Part shown: positions 60,748 to 64,000 of the stretch, piece after piece
Numbering within the stretch: position 1 is the first letter of the stretch
Layout: each line of letters starts with the position of its first letter
Source: Citrobacter freundii
GTDB taxonomy: Bacteria > Pseudomonadota > Gammaproteobacteria > Enterobacterales > Enterobacteriaceae
Direction: 5' to 3'
Assembly (NCBI RefSeq): GCF_011077955.1
Contig: NZ_JAALBX010000001.1
Span: 434,001 to 498,000, forward strand
Length of the DNA: 64,000 nucleotides
Made by a program: the position numbers and the translations under genes
Notes under the pieces: model-generated
What the model saw: only the letters and a program-made list of their open reading frames with translations
What the model was told of the DNA's origin: nothing
Database searches by the model: none

Positions 60748-62700
60748 TTAGGCTTCCTTGCTATCAGACGTTTCTTCATCCGGGAACTCAACTTTCAAAG
60801 CTGATGGCGTTGCAGTGAACACTGGCATCGTTTTCCCCTGCTCATCAGAAACCCCCTCGTAAACCTCACCTTCCCCTGTTGTTATCCTGAAAAGCGTAAA
60901 GGGTTGAATTTCTCCGCTCTCGGGATCTTTTAATGTGAACCCTTCGCCGTACCCTTTCGGAAATGTACGCGGAGTGCTGTTCAGCGTGGCTGGTGCCATT
61001 TTTTGCGCATTGGTACATTTCAGTAAAATATTTCCTGGCGCACCCAGTTCGATATTTCCGCCGCTGAGTTTGATATATGCTCCGCCACAGGCGATCGTTA
61101 ATTCCTTACTGGCATTGATGGTGACTTTTCCTTCGGCACTGCTTATCGTGATGTTCTGCTGCGCCTCTGCGTTAAGCTCTCCTCCCTGAGCCTGGATATC
61201 CACTTTCCCTGCTCCGGCAAACAATTGCATCCCTTCAGCCTGCGCAAACACACTGACTGTTTTGGTATCCTCAATGTCTTCCACCACCACTTTGGCATCG
61301 CGCAACGGATGAGAGGCTTGCAGCTCATCACCCGGATCGGTCATTTCCGTCACCAGGCTGCGAACCCATGTGTTGAGTTCCAGTTCCAACAGACGGCGAT
61401 CCTTTGTCGTACCGATATTTTCGCGTTGGATCAGTTTCAAATAGTGCGCGATGCGAGACAGTAAGAAGATATAAGGCAAGCGCGCATTTATACGGCTGTT
61501 AGCCGTCGCGTCTGAAGTTTCGTAAAGCGCTGGTTTTTGGGTCGAGTTCGCGGAGAAGAAACACGCGTAGTCACGGTTTTTATAATAAGAGAGCGGGATA
61601 AAACCGAGATTAGCGAATTCAAATTCTCGGGTTTCCGGGATCATGACCTCAGAAGGAATTTTTACCTGGTTACCGGTGCCTAAATCATAAAGATGGATCG
61701 GGAGATCTTTTACCGCGCCGCCAGCCTGTGGCCCGCGAATTTGAACGCACCAGCCATTATTGATAAAGCTGCGCACCATGTTGGCGGCAAAAGCGAATGA
61801 CGCGTTAGTCCACAAGTATTTCTCATGGTCCGGCCCTTTAACCTCTTCGATATAATTAAAGCTACGCACCGGCACGGTATCCGGCCCGTAGGGAAGACGT
61901 CCAAGTACGCGCGGCATTGTCAGGCCGATATAGCGCGAATCATCGGTATCGCGGAAGGATTTCCATTTAATGTATTCCGCCCGGTCAAAGTAGTTACCGA
62001 TATCTTTAATTGCCGCAACGTCTTCCATGGATTTTTTCAGGAAGAACGCCGGCCCCACTGACCCAATAAATGGCATATGCGCCGCCGCAGCGACTTTAGA
62101 AATATTACGTAGCAGAGCCACATCCTGAGGGCTTGCGTCAAATTCATACGAGGAAATGACGGCACCAATCGGCTCACCGCCAGGGGTGTCATATTCAGCG
62201 ATATAAGTGTGACCATAAAGACCGCTTTGAATGATTTCCGGCGCGTCTTCAAAATCCTGACGTAGGTCATCCTTGGAAATATCCAGGATTTCAATTTTTA
62301 CATTCTGGCGAAAATCAGTGCGGTCGATTAAATGTTTTAGTCCACGCCACTGGGACTCTACTTTTTGAAATTCGTCATGATGCATGACTTCATCTAGCTG
62401 ACGGCTTATCTGGTAATCAAGCTCGGCTATATGATGATCTAATAACGTCTTATCCAACTTCTCAATTTGTTGACCGGATTTTTTCAGGCGTTGTAATAGT
62501 ACTTGTACCGCCGCCGTTACGCGTTCATCAGCAGTGGCATCCGCTAGGGCCTGGCTGTCTTGCCATGCATTAATATCGCCTAGTGACGCAACAGGTGTAA
62601 GATTGATTTTTTCAAACAAAGAGGCGTAAATACCTTTCGCGTCTGAAGGTTCCCGAACGAGGGTTTCGCCGGTTGATGAAGTAGAGTTCTGTACTGACAT
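60748..62700 (-). CDS. chimera: TssC sheath protein fused to the C-terminal part of VgrG
   Basis: The 650-residue frame is made of two unrelated T6SS proteins. Residues 1 to about 480 (counting from the upstream ATG at 62706) follow TssC/VipB (QWRGLKHLIDRTDF, PFIGSVGPAFF, NGWCVQIRGPQAGGAV, RLPYIFLLSRIAHYLK). From about residue 483 on (VFAQAEGMQLFAGAGKVDIQ, GKVTINASKELTIACGGAYI, NIELGAPGNIL) it is the DUF2345 needle of VgrG, followed by a short TTR-like C-terminal domain (GEVYEGVSDEQGKT). The joint is near 61260. The TssC C-terminal strand needed for sheath assembly and the VgrG base are missing. It follows tssB and precedes the lipase. It is probably non-functional as a sheath. Confidence 0.88.
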   Translation of the reverse strand: MSVQNSTSSTGETLVREPSDAKGIYASLFEKINLTPVASLGDINAWQDSQALADATADERVTAAVQVLLQRLKKSGQQIEKLDKTLLDHHIAELDYQISRQLDEVMHHDEFQKVESQWRGLKHLIDRTDFRQNVKIEILDISKDDLRQDFEDAPEIIQSGLYGHTYIAEYDTPGGEPIGAVISSYEFDASPQDVALLRNISKVAAAAHMPFIGSVGPAFFLKKSMEDVAAIKDIGNYFDRAEYIKWKSFRDTDDSRYIGLTMPRVLGRLPYGPDTVPVRSFNYIEEVKGPDHEKYLWTNASFAFAANMVRSFINNGWCVQIRGPQAGGAVKDLPIHLYDLGTGNQVKIPSEVMIPETREFEFANLGFIPLSYYKNRDYACFFSANSTQKPALYETSDATANSRINARLPYIFLLSRIAHYLKLIQRENIGTTKDRRLLELELNTWVRSLVTEMTDPGDELQASHPLRDAKVVVEDIEDTKTVSVFAQAEGMQLFAGAGKVDIQAQGGELNAEAQQNITISSAEGKVTINASKELTIACGGAYIKLSGGNIELGAPGNILLKCTNAQKMAPATLNSTPRTFPKGYGEGFTLKDPESGEIQPFTLFRITTGEGEVYEGVSDEQGKTMPVFTATPSALKVEFPDEETSDSKEA

Positions 62701-62731
62701 CAGCATTGTCTCGTGTTAATCCGTGAATAAC

Positions 62732-63226
62732 TCAGGCATTTTTCGGTGCGAGGGAGGAAAGCTCAGTGCGTAATTCGTCGCTAAGCGCAGGATCGCGTAA
62801 TATTGCTTCCAGTTCTTTTCTGAAGGTGACGTTATCAAGCAGATTTGACTTCAGATCACGGAGTAAATTACGCATAGCAAGCATCGCTCTTAATTGCGGA
62901 ATTTGACGCGCGACTTGCTCGGGTTCGAAATCTTTCATTTCCCGGAACGTTAACTTGACATTTTCTTCGCTGCCATCTCCCGCCAGGGTATTTGCTACGG
63001 TGAGATTAACTGAAGGTGAGAAGTCCGAAAGCACACTATTAAAGTTATTTTTATTGACATTAACTTTTTCACGTTCAGAAAGAGGTCGGGCTTCCTGACC
63101 ATTACTAAAATCACCTGTCACCAGTAATTTGAGAGGCAATTCAACTTTTTTCTGAGCGCCGCCAGTATGTAAGGCGAGTTTAATATTAACGCGAGCTTTA
63201 GGAATTTCTTCCTGATAAGAAGACAT
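62732..63226 (-). CDS. tssB: TssB, T6SS sheath small subunit
   Basis: TssB (VipA) forms the contractile sheath together with TssC. The start MSSYQEEIPKARVNIKL at 63226 gives 164 residues; the frame extends five codons further. Typical stretches are LPLKLLVTGDFSNGQEARPL, FREMKDFEPEQVARQIPQL and LRDLKSNLLDN. It appears complete, but its partner TssC is only present as the chimera. It is the first gene of the remaining island. Confidence 0.9.
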   Translation of the reverse strand: MSSYQEEIPKARVNIKLALHTGGAQKKVELPLKLLVTGDFSNGQEARPLSEREKVNVNKNNFNSVLSDFSPSVNLTVANTLAGDGSEENVKLTFREMKDFEPEQVARQIPQLRAMLAMRNLLRDLKSNLLDNVTFRKELEAILRDPALSDELRTELSSLAPKNA

Positions 63227-63241
63227 AACATATTCCTTCAT

Positions 63242-63857
63242 AAAAAGAGTATTTCAGGTGGCAGAACACCAGAAACCCGGAAGTTTCCCATGACAACACT
63301 CCACCGCATCCGCAGCGATGAATTAGTATTACTAAAACAGGTAGTTACTCGGAAAATGCTACACGTGTTAGCACCATTAACAATCCTTGCGCGGGATCTA
63401 ATTGTAAAAGTACGTGACAAAAAAAAGTATAGAAGGATAAATAATGCTGTAAGTCATAATTAAGAGAACAATAAAACACAGCGGCAACCCCCAAAAATAA
63501 AGGCGTTAACGTTGCATGCCACAAATAAAAATTAACTTAATTATTCTGGTAAATTATTTCACGTCTGAAACATTTACTGATTAACAAGATTAAAAAAGAG
63601 CAACGATGATGGCAAATTAGTTATGCAACTTATTAAATAAATAAATCAGAGCAGCCACAATAAATCACGGCATCAATAATATTATCAAACAACGCATCAC
63701 AGGCAGGTGCCGCCATCTTATTTTAAAAAATATAAATAATGTCAACCCTCACATTTCTCAATTGAGTTACCTCTCGGTCGTTAACTAATTACATTTTAAA
63801 AAATAAGCCGCCCTGGGAACAGAACGAGAGCATTACCAACGGGAAGGGGTTTCAGTC
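63242..63857. other. AT-rich gene-free stretch upstream of tssB
   Basis: About 600 bases with markedly lower GC than the backbone, no open frame that looks real, and no tRNA or repeat that I can name. It presumably holds the tssB promoter and may contain the island's outer boundary or H-NS-binding DNA. Confidence 0.5.
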
Positions 63858-63889
63858 ATAAAAAAGCCTCTGAATATGCCTTCAGAGGC
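63858..63889 (-). terminator. terminator of the partial gene at the window end
   Basis: GCCTCTGAA / TTCAGAGGC (63866-63874, 63881-63889) is followed on the minus strand by TTTTTATG. It lies 67 bases past the stop at 63956. Confidence 0.85.
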
Positions 63890-63955
63890 CTGAGAGGGAT
63901 TCGTTAAATACCACCAGAGCGATTGCGTGCAAGCAATCAGCCTTACCGGAAGCCG

Positions 63956-64000
63956 TTAAAGTAAATCTTTTACCGCCACGTGGTCCATATCGTCGAACAC
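63956..64000 (-). CDS. 3' end of an unidentified gene
   Basis: The last 15 codons on the minus strand read VFDDMDHVAVKDLL and a TAA stop (63958-63956), with a good terminator downstream. The frame continues out of the window. The product cannot be identified from 14 residues. Confidence 0.5.
   Translation of the reverse strand: MFDDMDHVAVKDLL

Noticed and set aside
63238..63420. A 60-codon minus-strand frame upstream of tssB
   Set aside because: It has no family resemblance or ribosome-binding site, and an Arg/Ser/Thr/Asn-rich composition.

Overview
The window is chromosomal DNA of a member of the Enterobacteriaceae. It carries the backbone found near 94-95 min of the E. coli map (rnr-nsrR-purA-hfl-hfq-miaA-mutL-amiB-tsaE-nnr/queG-tRNA-Gly-orn-rsgA-psd-mscM-epmA-frdABCD-blc-gdx-ecn-efp-epmB-groSL-fxsA-aspA-dcuA-cutA-dsbD-yjdC-tRNA-Phe) in the same order. 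Proteins such as AspA, Hfq (C-tail) and YjeJ differ visibly from my recollection of both E. coli and Salmonella Typhimurium. The host could be Cronobacter, Enterobacter, Citrobacter or a divergent Salmonella; I cannot fix the genus. There is no ampC between frdD and blc.

Layout. 1-13412: housekeeping genes on the minus strand (RNase R start, NsrR, PurA, the HflKC/HflX/Hfq/MiaA/MutL/AmiB/TsaE/Nnr series). 13411-15042: queG, a region with three consensus DnaA boxes that matches the position of E. coli datA, and two identical tRNA-Gly(GCC) genes. 15250-19601: a ybiW-ybiY/fsaA block (glycyl-radical enzyme, its activase and fructose-6-phosphate aldolase), which in E. coli lies elsewhere. It is split by a divergent promoter region with a perfect FNR box. 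19696-30601: orn, rsgA, psd, mscM, epmA and frdABCD. 30646-37820: an accessory sugar cluster with a glucose-type PTS EIICB, a cytoplasmic CxPxR sulfatase, an aldose epimerase-like protein, an RpiR regulator, two DUF202 membrane proteins and a divergent anaerobic sulfatase maturase. 37888-52234: backbone again, with a guanidine-II riboswitch ahead of gdx, a heat-shock promoter ahead of groSL, and several structured intergenic repeats.

52350-63226: tRNA-Phe followed by three tandem copies of its 3' end and terminator, then a type VI secretion (T6SS) island reduced to remnants. Reading from its promoter side, it has tssB; a chimeric gene whose first about 480 codons are tssC and whose remainder is the C-terminal part of a VgrG; a class-3 lipase effector; an array of four tandem lipoprotein genes (probable immunity) plus broken copies; a PAAR protein; a membrane protein; a short two-helix fragment that looks like the start of tssM; and the C-terminal half of a VasL protein. 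The most economical reading is that at least two large deletions (tssC to vgrG, and tssM to vasL) removed the secretion machinery, while the effector, immunity array and spike cap were kept and the immunity genes multiplied. The last 45 bases hold the 3' end of another minus-strand gene with its terminator.

The most interesting parts are the collapsed T6SS with its immunity array and orphan effector tail, and the PTS/cytoplasmic-sulfatase cluster. Family assignments rest on motifs, gene order and recalled family sequences; no database search was run.
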